A model generated the notes under the pieces. It was not told where the DNA came from and searched no databases. It saw nothing but the letters and a program-made list of their open reading frames with translations. From Phallusia mammillata (Eukaryota; Chordata; Ascidiacea; Phlebobranchia; Ascidiidae), in NCBI GenBank assembly GCA_003260075.1, contig QLIY01000051.1, positions 234,763-298,762 on the forward strand: a DNA stretch of 64,000 bases, written 5' to 3'. Shown piece by piece: positions 1 through 11,731 of the stretch. Each line of letters opens with the position of its first letter. The first letter of the stretch is position 1. Made by a program: the position numbers and the translations under genes.

Positions 1-185
1 CAAGATGGCGTGCGTTTTTGCCATAGGAGAAAATCTTGAAACCAAAGTAAACAAAAAACTAACCTCAACAAGTTTTACACAAATATTTTTTTAAATTTGC
101 AAAATTATATTAAAAAATGCGGTTGACGACACAAGGCCATCACATCTCACCTGCATTTCGTTTTCACATACCCTGCTCTCTGCAG

Positions 186-2609
186 AGATACGAGCAACTC
201 GTCAAAGAAGAGGGGCTTCGTCACAATGATATTATCAAAGTACCAGCAACTGATGACGTGCGAAATTCCACTTTAAAGCTGATGAACGTGTTTCATCAGG
301 TGACATCACAATGTAAAAGTGTAAGGTAAGTCCGGAAAATTTAAAATCACAATTCATTTTGTCAACATCTACAACAAAAGTACGATATCTCAAATCATTA
401 CTTTGTCTGGCCCAACGAACATAACAACCCCCCCCCCATGTAAAAGTGTAAGGTAAGTCCGGAAAATTTAAAATCACAATTCATTCTGTCAACATCTACA
501 ACAAGAGTACGATATCTCAAATTATTACATTGTCTGGCCTAACGAACATAACAATACACAAGCATTTCTTGTTCCTTTGAGGTTGAGCCCTAAGCAATTG
601 TAACTTTACAGTTACAAAAAAATGCACCTCAGGGCAACGATGTTCCACTTTTTGCCTTAGGAGTAATTAGTTTGGGCGCCGCGTAGGGTGTTTGGCAAAA
701 GTTTGGCATTCTGACAATGAATAGTATGGTAGTAGCACCTAGCACGTGCAGTTAACAAAGTGAGTAAGGGCAAAACCTGTTGGAAAGCTGAGCAACTAAT
801 GCAATCTCCCCCCCCCCATTCTGACAATTAACAGTATGGTAGTAGCACCTAGCACGTGCAGTTGACAAAGTGAGTAAGGGCAAAACCTGTTTGAAAGCTG
901 AGCAACGAATGCAATCAGTAGAAAAGTGTACAAATGTTAAGGTATTAAGCAGTATAAGCTAATAATGTGCGTTTTGCGGTGCTCAAGCATTACACTTTTT
1001 TTGTCAATAACAGGAGCTATGTTGCTTTTGGCATTACAATGAAGTTTTGGGTGTACTTTCCAGGTATCAATTTTAGGGTTTGGTGCATCGACAAAACATT
1101 TCGTCTACTGACTTGGTAAAACTGACTTTGACAGTACATTACTGAAAGTAGGGGATCAGTTGCATTTTAAGGTTTTAAGTGAAAAATAAAAATAAAATTT
1201 AGAACAGTCAAGCACCTTTGATACCTCGTTTCATTAACTAATAAACAAACAATACTATACTATACATCTGCCTTGGTAGCGTCTATATCAAACAGTTTAA
1301 AACCGGGTTCAACAAATTAAACACTCAAAGAAACTACCGCTGTACTTAAAAATCAAGCGATGTCTATTACGTCACAAAACGGATTAATGTCACGTGATGT
1401 ATTGTGGGCGGGAATAATAGAAATAATAAATAATAAAAACAAATGATTGCAGTATCATTTTGTTCAATATTTAGACAAAATTGAAACCATTTTTTGTGAA
1501 GATATATTCTTCGAACCGAGGATGACGTAATTATCAACATGGAAAAACTGATGGACGAAATTCTTCCTACAAAGCCGGAGACTAAATATGCTGTAAGGTT
1601 TAGGCTAGATTTGCTTAGATTCGCTACCCCCCCCCCAGGATGACGTAATTATCAACATGGAAAAACTGATGGACGAAATTCTTCTTACAAAGCCGGAGAC
1701 TAAATATGCTGTAAGGTTTAGGATTGATTTGCTTAGATTCGCTTAAAATGGAAACCAATTTGGTTTGATGATGGAAGCAATCAACACTAAAGTTGTCAAT
1801 ATTAACTAACTAAAATGTGACAAAAATAGTGTACCGAATTACATCGAAAAGTATAAGCTAAAAGGAATGCCCCCCCCCCATTTGGTTTGATGATGGAAGC
1901 AATCAACACTAAAGTTGTCAATATTAATTAAGTACAATGTGACCAAAATAGTGTACCGAATTACATCGAAAAGTATAAGCTAAAAGTAATTGCGACTTAT
2001 GACATAGCTAGAAGAACTACACAAACATATTTTTGTTTTGTTTTCATAACCTTTCAAAAAAAAAATTTAGTTATTCTTTCGTCACATGAAGGGTGGTCGG
2101 TGCATGGAAAAAATGAAGCCACACAGGAACGAACACAGCAACTTTTATGTTTCCGTCGAGGAATTTTCGCAAGAATTCTATCCACCAATATGTTATGGAA
2201 TGGGTTATCTGCTGTCAGGTAAAATTAAGTCGTGAACCATTCAACATAGTAAGTTTTTGTCACAGAACAACACCATCTTCCAAATTTAACATCTTAGACT
2301 TCATAGGGACCGTTGATTTTAAATACCTTTCTTTGTTTTCAAGGTGATTTGATGCATGCAATCTTCTCAACCGGTTTACGTCATCAACTTTTACCCCTCG
2401 ATGACGTATTTATAGGCGTGACGCTTGACCGCCTTCACGTCAAACCGAAAAACCTTGATAACTTTCTTCACGTGAAGTCAATTCGAGGCGCGACTTCATC
2501 AAGCAATGACGCCGTATGCAAAAACGTCATTGTCCACGTGCATATTAATACTGTAGAAAATGTTCGAAAGTGGTGGCAAATGATGCGTGACGTGTGCAGT
2601 AAAGTGTGA
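186..2609 (+). CDS. Beta-1,3-galactosyltransferase-like GT31 glycosyltransferase, 3' part
   Basis: Four exons are supported: 186-325, 1502-1592, 2071-2218 and 2344-2609 (stop TGA 2607-2609). All boundaries are AG/GT and the phases agree; one arginine codon is split AG|A between the first two exons. The product is the C-terminal ~214 residues of a GT31 enzyme, a Golgi type II membrane transferase that adds galactose or GlcNAc in beta-1,3 linkage. Visible family landmarks in order are a DII...N-T-K block, YILRTEDDVIIN (the metal-binding DxD region, here E-D-D), EEFSQEFYPPICYGMGYLLS (the YPP..SGxGYxxS block) and LLPLDDVFIGVTLDRL (the EDVxVG block). The cytoplasmic tail, membrane anchor and start codon lie left of the window. 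Exon 1502-1592 is repeated in part at 1637-1710 by an unmerged allelic copy. Family assignment is firm; which beta-3 transferase it is cannot be told. Confidence 0.85.
428..437. other. Poly-C contig junction 1
   Basis: Ten C. Sequence 311-427 ends at the run and is repeated from 438 to about 554, including the tail of the first GT31 exon and its donor site. Interpreted as two overlapping allelic contigs joined without merging. Confidence 0.8.
808..817. other. Poly-C contig junction 2
   Basis: Ten C. Sequence 708-807 is repeated at 818-916 with single-base differences. Lies in a GT31 intron. Confidence 0.8.
1627..1636. other. Poly-C junction 3, duplicates a GT31 exon
   Basis: Ten C. Sequence 1519-1626 is repeated at 1637-1743. 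The copied part holds most of exon 1502-1592 and its donor. The right-hand exon copy lacks the 5' end and acceptor, so it is not a separate functional exon. A C/T difference in the exon shows that the copies are not identical. Confidence 0.8.
1870..1879. other. Poly-C contig junction 4
   Basis: Ten C. Sequence 1758-1869 is repeated at 1880 to about 1990 with a few substitutions. Lies in a GT31 intron. Confidence 0.8.
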
Positions 2610-3260
2610 CATTACGGTAGTTGCTATGGAGACGTACATTGTTTTGTTAATACTGGTTATCAATAATTCATAGAGGCTGAGGAGGAAATCGTATCTGACT
2701 TACATTAAATGTGTTTTTGTGTTGCTAAGCGGACGATTGGATTAGTCAAAAAAGTGGAAAGGCGTACAGCAGTGTTAATGTACTGAATGCTTACCAAGTG
2801 TTAATATAAGATGTTTATGTTCGGTTGTTTTAGTTTTTAAACACAACTCCGGTATTGTTTGAAAGTTTTTTTTATATTTTTGTATTTATATCGCTTTTTG
2901 GTTGTTTTTCTTTCAGACGATACTCAAACTTTTTATTGTGAACAAATCGTTTTGTTTGTTATATGTCTTAACTTATATTTTTAATGTGTTTTAAGTTAAT
3001 TTGCATTGTCACAATTTAAAACTTTAATTTATTTATATTTGACAATCAAAGAAATTCGTCCAACTAATTTTACACAAAAGATTAAGTTTATTAAAGATAT
3101 ACTCGGACACAATAGAAACATCAAAATCTGGTTTTCTTTGATGATAGCTTTATATTTCAAAGCAATTGTGTAACTACGTGTGTTTAGTAGCAGTGTGTTG
3201 TATTTGTTACAGTGGTTAGCACTACACCCATTTGAACCTGTCTTAACTTGTTTTAAGTGC

Positions 3261-3266
3261 AATAAA
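3261..3266 (+). terminator. Candidate poly(A) signal of the GT31 gene
   Basis: AATAAA about 650 nt after the GT31 stop codon and before the next gene. No cDNA evidence is available, so this is a candidate only. Confidence 0.4.
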
Positions 3267-3472
3267 CATTTCTACTTGTGCATTTAACAAGAATTTGTGA
3301 CTATGTTTTATTGTAATGAGTTCAAAAACAAACGCTTGTTTAGTGTTTTCATTTGGTTAAAACTCTTTTTTGTTCACTACAGGCGCAATCAAACCCAAAT
3401 CATTGAGTCGTAAGTTCAAACCCGTTTGACTCGGAATAAAAAGGGGATTTTTGCATCTGCCTAACTATTAAC

Positions 3473-6400
3473 ATGTCCCATGCAGAATCTTCTGTGACGT
3501 TGACATCGGTTAAGGGGACTCCCCAACTTAACGTGAGTTTTAAACTTTTTTGTCTTATTTCGTTTTTGTTTTGCGCAAAACTGTGATCTAGTTTTACTGC
3601 AGGATTTTTGTGGCCATTCATAAAGTTGCCGATTTTATCGTTTTGTTCAACAAGTCCTTAAGTATATAAGCTGTGGCTGCCAGGCGTAATATCAACGTTA
3701 TATAGCTCATCTGGCAATTGTGTTTTTGTATGATGTTTCGATGTCCAACAGGTCGCCTTCATCGGGTTAAATAACACTGAATGCGCGTAGTTTGAAACGT
3801 CGCTACAAAAATACAATCGCGAGAAGAGTTCCATCAGGTTGAAGTCCTTAACTCTATTGTAAATAAATCAATTTATAATCTAATAAAAGCAATCACACAA
3901 AATGCCGAGGATAGATAACGCAAAACATGGATATTTACCCTGTATGGAATAACGTTATTGTTTTTCTTTTTACGCAGATAAATGACAAAGCCAAACTCAT
4001 ATCTTTGATTCGAACCTGGCGGGCAAAGTACGAAAAAGTCCAAACTCTATCGTTGCGTCATCGGGAAATTATTACGTCACTGAAAAATGACGTCGAGCAA
4101 CTTAAAGAAGAAAAAAATGCGTAAGAACCCCAAAAAAGATTTGTTCTTTTTAGTTATAATTCACAAAACTATGTAAGATAAACATCTGCCAAAATGTTTT
4201 ATCGCAGCGGTAAAAGTTTTAGAATAAGTACAATGAAGTGAAACTGATATAATGAGTATTTTCGTTTAATTGGCTAAAATTTTACATATTTTTCCAGAGT
4301 CACAAATCATTTAACAGTGGAACTGCATCACGAGAAGGATCGGGCGCGCCGCCTTGTGGCCGAAATGGAGGCCAAGGCGGCTGACGTCGAGTCGCGTAGC
4401 AACGCCGAAAAAAATAATCTTATAGAAAAGATTAACAAGCTGACTTTACTAATGCAAAACACAACGAAAACGTTTAAGGTAATTGTAACGACCGCTAGGT
4501 GCGCACCCTGGCCCTGCGCCGTTCGTCACACTAGGTAACCCTTTTTGTAAAAAGCGCCCGTCCTACAGCCTGTCCTCCAAGACGACCCACTCTTGCATTT
4601 GCAACGAATGTTCTTTTTTTGGCGATAAAAGGCAACGCTGACGAATAAACCAAGACGACAACGTCAATAGCAACGGCAACGGTTTTTCTGTAACCACAAA
4701 TAACATACATAAGCCATACGTACACATTATGACGTCATAGCGACCATCACACAATAAGCAGTTTTAACAGTACACACAGGTCTTACTTAAATCCACGTTA
4801 ATCAGTCACATTTTACATTAAAATTACTTACAATTACTCATAACAAGTCAAGTTACTGTTAAAATACACATTAACACAAGTTAAACACAAATCAAGTAAA
4901 AACATAAAACATACCAACTGTTGGGTAACCAGGGCTTTACTAGCACGCGGCTAGAGGTTCCACAACTGACAATTCAGCATTTTAGCTATTGCTCTTAACA
5001 TTTACAGTTTCACTATAAACAAAATAGTCACAAGAAATTAGGATAAATTCACTTAAATTGACTGCAAACCTAGCAACTAACGCAGCTCACAAAAACGTGG
5101 CGTTCAAAGCACATGCTCTTTCGCGGATGAATATTTCAATACGTCACGAATAAACGAGAACTTAAATCACCCAAGCGGAACAATTGATTCTCGCTGTAAC
5201 AGTAATAATAATTGCATATAACCTAATTTAAGACGTTGCTTTCATAAAGTAATGAACTAATGTTTATCGGTGCCTTATATAAGAGAAGTGATATAATAAA
5301 AAGTTTAGCTCAAAATAGTACATTAAGTTAATTTTAACGCGACTATTCAAATGGTTATATCCGTACTACAAAATAAATCTGTCCTACTTTCGCCATACAT
5401 TATTTATGTTTCCCAGGAACACGAGACTGAGAAAGGGCAGAAAATTTCTGAACTATCCGAAGCGGTGGAGAATCTGAGCAAGAAAAACGAGAGAATCGAA
5501 ATGGAAAAAAAGAAAAGCTCTGAAGAGGCCGAGAGAAGAGTAAAAGAAGTTTCCAACGAAAATGAGGACTTAAAGGAAAAGTAAAATATTTTTTTCCGTT
5601 AAAAACTATTATTAAGCGGTTAATTTCTGAAACAACTATTGTATATTATTGTTTTAGATATCAAGCCAAACTAAATGAGGTCCGAGATATAATGACAGTG
5701 AAAATCGCGCAAGTGCGCCGTCAAGTGGATGATCAAGTTGCCAATGCTCGCAGCGAACTGGAAAAGGAAATCAGAACTGAGTGGGATGAAAAACACGAAA
5801 ACCAAAGAAAAACGGTAAAGTTATAACTACAACAAGGCAACCGAAGGCAAACTAGTTAAAACGGTTACTTGAATCATAAAAAGGAATTCTTTAATAGGTT
5901 TGTGCAATACTCCATTCTTTTGATATCTTTAGCGGGACACTGCTAAAGTCAACAGCTATTTTACAGTAGGTTTACCATATCTACGTGAGCTAAATTCGGG
6001 ACAGCTTCAATAAATACGTTTAGCGACACCAAAGTTGCGTTACACTGCATTATATCGCATGTTGTTACCCATATCAACCAAAACATTTCCATTTAAAAAA
6101 TATCATTGCTATCATATATAGATAAAAGCGCTGTTTTGTTTCTAAACAAGTTCCAAACAACAACAAAAAGTTTCACAAAGTCTGGTCCTTTCAATAAAGT
6201 GTTGCTAGCTTTAAAGTCGCGTTGTGTTCGCATGAATGTACGCGGTAGAGTGCATCGTTTATCGTAATCAGTAATCAACCGGGTTTTAAACCAAAACAGA
6301 CCGCTGCAAAGACCGCTGCAAACAAAATAAACAATACAAAAGTGGTGCAGGGTCGAAAATAAGTTTATGCTCCAAATAAAACAGTATTTTTATGTTTTAC

Positions 6401-9358
6401 AGGAGGAAGCGATACGTGCCGAAATAACGGACGAGTTTGCAAAAAAAGAAGCTGAGTTAGAGGAACAGCACCAGTTTACATTGCGGAACCTAATGAATAT
6501 GCAAGCGGAGGAAATGAAGGAAATGCAAAAGAAACTGGAGTTGGCAAATACAAAGTAAGACTCACAGCACTCTAGCATCACTTTAATTTTTTTTAGTAAT
6601 TTCTAACCCTGTTTTTTCTAACTATTTTATTCTTAAAACACTCCTACAACAAGACTCTTCGTATAGAACTTGATTTCCAACTAACTTGAAGTATGACTTT
6701 TATGTAACAGAGTCGTAAGCATGGGCGCCGGCAGAAAATGTTGCGAGAGGGGGCAAATTTTGGCTGATACTTTACCGCATCAAGAATTTGTTACATATGG
6801 AGCCATAAATCGTGTACTTCACAATTGAGTTGCCTAAGAGTTAAAGCATTGAACGATGTCACAAATCCCCGCGCTGCCAATTTAATTAGGTTTGCTGCTA
6901 AATATGTTAAATTGAGGTACACTGAAATTCCAAGGGGGGGCAAGTGTCCCCTCTTGCCCCTACGTGGCGGCGCCCATGGTCGTAAGTCGGGCTGGGCTGT
7001 TTGTGCCGTGTTCGGGTCTAGTTTTTTTAACAAACGGGCTTGATTCGGGGCTGCCTTCACGTTCTGTGTCCCTAACTTTATTTAATTAAAATTACCCGGC
7101 TAAGTAACTGGTTGCTGGACTTAACTAATGACAACAACCGTAAAACGTCTTGCTTAAGCCACTGTCTGTTATTGTCCACTGTCTTCTTCATTATATTCTG
7201 TACTTTCTTTAGGCTTATATGTATAGGCAGTGTTGCCATACCTTCCATGTTTCTAAGATTGGTCCTTATTTTTTAAGGGCAATGTCTTAGCAAAATGTAT
7301 TTTCTCTTTTTCAAAGAAACATCCTTGTTTTTCAAAGAAACATTTTGTCTTATTTTTGAATAATTTCATTTTTCGGTTGTCCTGATTTTGGGGTCATGTC
7401 GATGGTAACCCTGTGTATTGGCCTGTCTATCTCACTTTCGGCCTAAATGCCACCGAGAGATTGCTCAATAGGGAACATTTTCGTTAACATAACGGCATTT
7501 TTGGTAGGTTAAGAAAAAGCTTGAAAGATGGGGAAAAGGTTTGTCAGTCTCTGCAAGAAGTACGAATGACTTTGAGGATCTTGCGGAAGAAACTGCCAAG
7601 GTAACATGTTTTTGTTTTTATGTTATTTCGACCTTTGGTGATTATTGTGATTGAAAGTGTACGTATTACGCCCCAAAACATGTTTTTGTTCCGTCCACTG
7701 CAATACAACAATAGCCTACACCAGGGGTCGGCAACCCCTGGCACGCGTGTCAAGATTGGCCTGTTTATATTAAAGTAACGACTTAACCTGTTACACTGCT
7801 TGTTTATAGTTTTTATCATGGTATTGTCTTAAAATACAGCCTTACATTCACAAAACACTCTGCTTTCTCTTTATTATTGATATCTGCTGGCACGAACCAC
7901 AATTATTTTAAAAAAGATTGGCACGCGAGGTCATTAATACATGGAAGTAACAAGTAAATTGGCACGCGTCGCCAAAAAGGTTGCCAACCCCTGGCCTACA
8001 CGCTTCATAATACGGTGTAGCTGCAGTGCGTTTAATCATGATCCAGCAATTGTGTCATCCACTATTTTGCGCCCCATAACGTTTTAACGTTGCGCAGATA
8101 TTTTCAGCTTATGGTGATTGTTCAGTGCAATTGTGTCGCTATGTGTTCTTTCACCAAGTGAAATAAACTCATCTCAACAGCAAAAATACTTTGTCCATTA
8201 CAAACTTATGAGTTTATTTTTCTCAGTTCGATATACAAAGAAATTTTCGAAGAGAACGATACTAAAACGTCAGATGACCCCGAACAACACCGAGGCATGA
8301 AGAGTCTTCTCGACGATCTTGCGCTGCGCATGCGCGAACTGAAGGATCTGAGACGTAGCTTGGAGCGGCAGGAACAACGGGGAAACAAGGAGAAGCAAAA
8401 TGATAGTGACTGGGAAGAAGAGGCTTTGAGGTGAAAAAATACTTGATTTTGTTTGTGTGCGTTTGTTAAATTGACATTTTTGGTGGCATCTGGCAGAAAA
8501 GTTATAGGTGGAGCAGCCTGGCATTATAAACAGTTTTTAGGCGCATGTTTCAGTTGTAACTGTTGGTCAGAAACACTTCGCACCTTTTCCCAACTATGCT
8601 GTCAATTTTAATGTGATGTTTAATAAAATGAAAAATTTAATTGAACACAAATACTACAAAAAATAATCTTTGCACCCCTCCAAAATATGGGAAAATATTC
8701 TTTGTTAAATTGTTTAGGTCTTATTCTGTGTTTTATACTTGTTTTTGTGTAATTTTGAGACCATGTATAATAAACTGTGGTTATCAGGTTGCTATATTAA
8801 TATTTTTACGATTGTTGACAATGAAACTGAATACAGACAGAGCTGTGTTGCTGCAAAACAAGATTTTTTTGCATCTGTAACGCTTGAAAACAAAACTATT
8901 TTCCAGCTACAATTGTTCAGGTAAATTTCGTTAATTTCATGTTTTCTTTATAATTTAGTATGGAGATCAAACACAACAGTAAAGTTATAGAAGCAGAACA
9001 TCTGAAAAAACTCATTCGACAAAAACAACTCGAAGTTGCGTATAAAAGCAAAAGACAACCAGCGGCTGTGACGTCAATAAACCCTAATGACGTCACACAG
9101 GAACCTTATTTCGTCATGCTTAAGCCCAAATTGCACAGTGCCTCGTCAAAGGGAAGAAAACAACGGGTAAATGATCGGAAAGTTCACGAAAAAAAGACCA
9201 AAGTTTTGGACAGCGGAAGAAGTGAATGGCTTGAACGACGTCACAGCACGGTACAGTTTAACCCTACCAATAACGCTCGGAACGTTTGGCACCGTCCGGA
9301 TCTTCTGAAACGACTTAAGTACCAGAGAAACGGCTACGTGGATAAAGGCTTTCCCTGA
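3473..9358 (+). CDS. Unrecognised coiled-coil protein, 9 exons, about 517 aa
   Basis: Exons: 3473-3532, 3978-4120, 4298-4478, 5417-5580, 5658-5814, 6403-6554, 7508-7600, 8227-8430 and 8959-9358. All have GT/AG borders, every phase matches, and the total is 1554 nt including the TGA. The first exon (ATG 3473, 20 codons, donor GTGAGT) is the least certain, chosen because its phase fits and no better start was seen. Residues ~20-340 are strongly charged, rich in E, K, R, Q and D with heptad-like leucines, so a long helical coiled coil is likely. The tail from ~385 is basic and not coiled (HKR-rich, ending NGYVDKGFP). No membrane segment or signal peptide is visible. The look suggests a centrosomal or cytoskeletal structural protein, but that is inference and I do not recognise the family. 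It is convergent with the rhodanese gene downstream. Confidence 0.8.
6720..6978. mobile_element. hAT-like MITE, family A (CATGGGCGCC termini)
   Basis: A 259-bp element with terminal inverted repeats beginning CATGGGCGCCG and ending GGCGGCGCCCATG. It is flanked by a perfect 8-bp target-site duplication GTCGTAAG at 6712-6719 and 6979-6986. No transposase is encoded. The 8-bp duplication fits the hAT superfamily. It sits in an intron of the coiled-coil gene. Confidence 0.85.
7722..7993. mobile_element. hAT-like MITE, family B (CAGGGGTCGGCAACC termini)
   Basis: A 272-bp non-coding element. The termini CAGGGGTCGGCAACCCCTGG and ...GGTTGCCAACCCCTG are inverted repeats. It is flanked by a perfect 8-bp duplication GCCTACAC at 7714-7721 and 7994-8001. 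The CAGGGGT(C/G)..CAACC end is typical of hAT elements. It lies in an intron of the coiled-coil gene. Confidence 0.88.
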
Positions 9359-9519
9359 ATTTTGAATGGCCGAGGAGTGAGAAAGGCTGATTAAACATAA
9401 TAGTGTTTTTTAGTTGGACCCCGAAACGGCTTCGGACTACCTTTGTGGATGCTGAATTTTGAAAAGACTGAAAAGTAGTAAAACGATATGAATACTTTGT
9501 TTATAGTTGCAACGCTTTT

Positions 9520-9529
9520 CCCCCCCCCC
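9520..9529. other. Poly-C contig junction 5
   Basis: Ten C. Sequence 9330-9519, covering the last ~29 coding bases and the start of the 3' UTR of the coiled-coil gene, is repeated at 9530 to about 9717. The second stop-codon region is an allelic copy, not a second gene end. Confidence 0.8.
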
Positions 9530-10136
9530 ACGGCTACGTGGATAAAGGCTTTCCCTGAATTTTGAATGGCCGAGGAGAAAGAAAAGCTGATTAAACATAA
9601 TAGTGTTTTTTAGTGGGACCCCGAAACGGCTTTAGACTACCTTTATAGATGCTGAATTTTGAAGACTGAAAAGTAGCAAAACGATATGAATACTTTGTTT
9701 ATAGTTGCAACGCTTTGCTAGAATTTGCTACCTAACATGAGCGCGTTCAGAGAGCATATTACCTGAAAAGTTGCATGGGGTTGTAATTGGAAAAGCAAAA
9801 ACACAGATTTGAAAACAACTTCTGAAACTGCAAACACTGCGAGTTGCGTGGATTTATTAGAAATGGAAACGTTTTGATCTACCTCTTTAAGTAGTAATTG
9901 TTTTTCTTCAAATACAAGTTATTGATGTTGCTGAATGTATATTCTAAACAAACCATATTTTACCTTCTTATCGATAGTGTATTTTGTAAGTGACTTTGCA
10001 CTTTGAAGTTTTGTAAATTGCACGAAATTTATGGAGAGAAAATTTCGAATTTTGCCTTTTAAAGGTGTGCCTTAAGGGTAATTGTTTCTTTATTTTTAAA
10101 TGTTTTATTTCGCATGCTTAACTTTTGCCTTTCTCA

Positions 10137-10142
10137 AATAAA
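10137..10142 (+). terminator. Candidate poly(A) signal of the coiled-coil gene
   Basis: AATAAA on the + strand, about 780 nt after the stop; ~200 nt of that distance is the unmerged repeat at junction 5. It lies close to the opposing signal of the rhodanese gene, as expected for tail-to-tail genes. Confidence 0.4.
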
Positions 10143-10213
10143 ATCATTCAGGAAAACTCTCGTCTAAAGAACTGTCTGGTATCACAAAACGGAGGCACTG
10201 TACTAAATTTGTT

Positions 10214-10219
10214 TTTATT
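10214..10219 (-). terminator. Candidate poly(A) signal of the rhodanese gene
   Basis: TTTATT on the + strand, AATAAA on the minus strand, about 200 nt after the rhodanese stop codon. Candidate only. Confidence 0.4.
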
Positions 10220-10421
10220 GCACCACTATTCTATCGATTGTTCAAAAGGGCACCTTAACGCACAATGCACAAAATCAACAACACAGAATTTACTCTTAAA
10301 TGCATTACCTACATAAAGCAGCATTGAACCTAGTCCACCACTGGTGGACCACCAGTATAACGTAGCATGATTTTGCCTAGGGGATTGAAGGTAAATTTAA
10401 AACTTTTGAAAGTTCAAATCG

Positions 10422-11731
10422 TTATAGTTCTTGTTTTATTGTTTCATCGACTTTTGTCCTGATGTTTAAGTCAGGGTAGTTGTTCACCCATCCAATGTGT
10501 CCTTTGTTATAGTGACGTGTGCTAAAAAAACAAACAATTTAAACATTGCTTACTGTTGGGAAATTTCTAGCAAAATTACATCTCCATTTTGAATTTTTGT
10601 GAACAAATTATACATAGATGGTATATTGTTATAATTCCTATTTCCATAAACTTTGTTTTGTAATGTTTCTTAAGTTTCCTATACTTCTAAACTGAACTAA
10701 AATGATGCATTTACCATTCATATGCATTTTCCACAGAGTATAAATTTACACAATTTGTTTTCAAACCTTACTTTAAATACTTATTTTCTCTGGCAATCCT
10801 GACAGCGGTGTCGCTGCGCTTGCCAGATCTGCAAATAAATATCAGTGAGTCGTCTTCTTTCGGTTTTTCGTGGTTGTATTTTTCTGCAAATTCTTCTTTT
10901 CCAATGTTTAACGCGCCTCCTGGTAAAAATGGTGACATTTTGTTGGTTTTTAATTGAGAAAAAACATTTGGTTTGCCTGCATTAGGTTCTAAAGTTAAAA
11001 AATGTTGATTGCAACGCTGTACCTAGTTGTTTTAAAGGGACATTGACGTAACTTTTTGCGTCCACGTGTACAACCTCGACCTCGTCTGGTTCTCTGACGT
11101 CAACAACCAATGCGTTGCCTGACGTCACTACTTCGTGAAAGTCTGCTAGCGAAATGTTCCAATAGTGTTGGCTGCATTAACAATAGACAGCTGTTAAATT
11201 GAAATCAGTCTTGGATTGTATTAGAAAGAATATTAAAGCAATACGTTAGAAGCATTAGTTCTAAGTAAAACAAAATCGCTATCATTTACCACTAAAAAGT
11301 ATTGTTGAACCATGTTTAATAGGTCATATATAGGACTCCGTGTTCAATGTCCGAACATTTGCAGATAATAATATATGCTTGTGCAAACCACATGTCTGAT
11401 GTACTGTAGTGTAATTTTTCTACGCAATTTAATTGGAAAGAAACGACATTGCAGCGATTTGTGGTAATGGACACCTTCTGCCTTGCGCTTTCAGTTTTCC
11501 AAAGTCATTTTGAAGGTGCCATTTACGGTCCTCAATATTACATCATACTTCAAGTCACACAATTGAGTATATTGTACTCTAAATTATATCATTGATGTGC
11601 TCTTTCTTTGTTTTTATAGTGTTTACAGTTTTTCTCCTCACACAACTGACATCTTACTCTGAAATAAAGGCTTCTTTTGACGTCACAATAGACGCATGTA
11701 TCACCAACAGAACAAAAACAACACCGTTCAT
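10422..11731 (-). CDS. Rhodanese-domain protein (TSTD1-like sulfurtransferase) with signal peptide, 175 aa
   Basis: Minus-strand exons: 11731-11658, 11171-11023, 10976-10772 and 10521-10422 (528 nt, stop TAA). All have GT/AG borders and consistent phases. Residues 1-18 (MNGVVFVLLVIHASIVTS) look like a cleavable signal peptide. Residues ~30-170 form a single rhodanese domain: LADFHEVV, ALVVDVREPDE (the D-x-R-E block), GALNIG and the active-site loop IFICRSGKRSD with catalytic Cys123. It ends GHIGWVNNYPD, the equivalent of the family's usual G-W motif. Single-domain rhodaneses of this type transfer sulfane sulfur from thiosulfate to thiols. The signal peptide suggests an ER or secreted location, which is unusual for TSTD1 relatives. 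The gene is convergent with the coiled-coil gene and divergent from FAM13. Confidence 0.87.

Noticed and set aside
428..9529. CRISPR-like array or satellite, suggested by regularly recurring C runs and repeats
   Set aside because: The repeated segments differ at every junction and only the C run is shared, so there is no common repeat unit.
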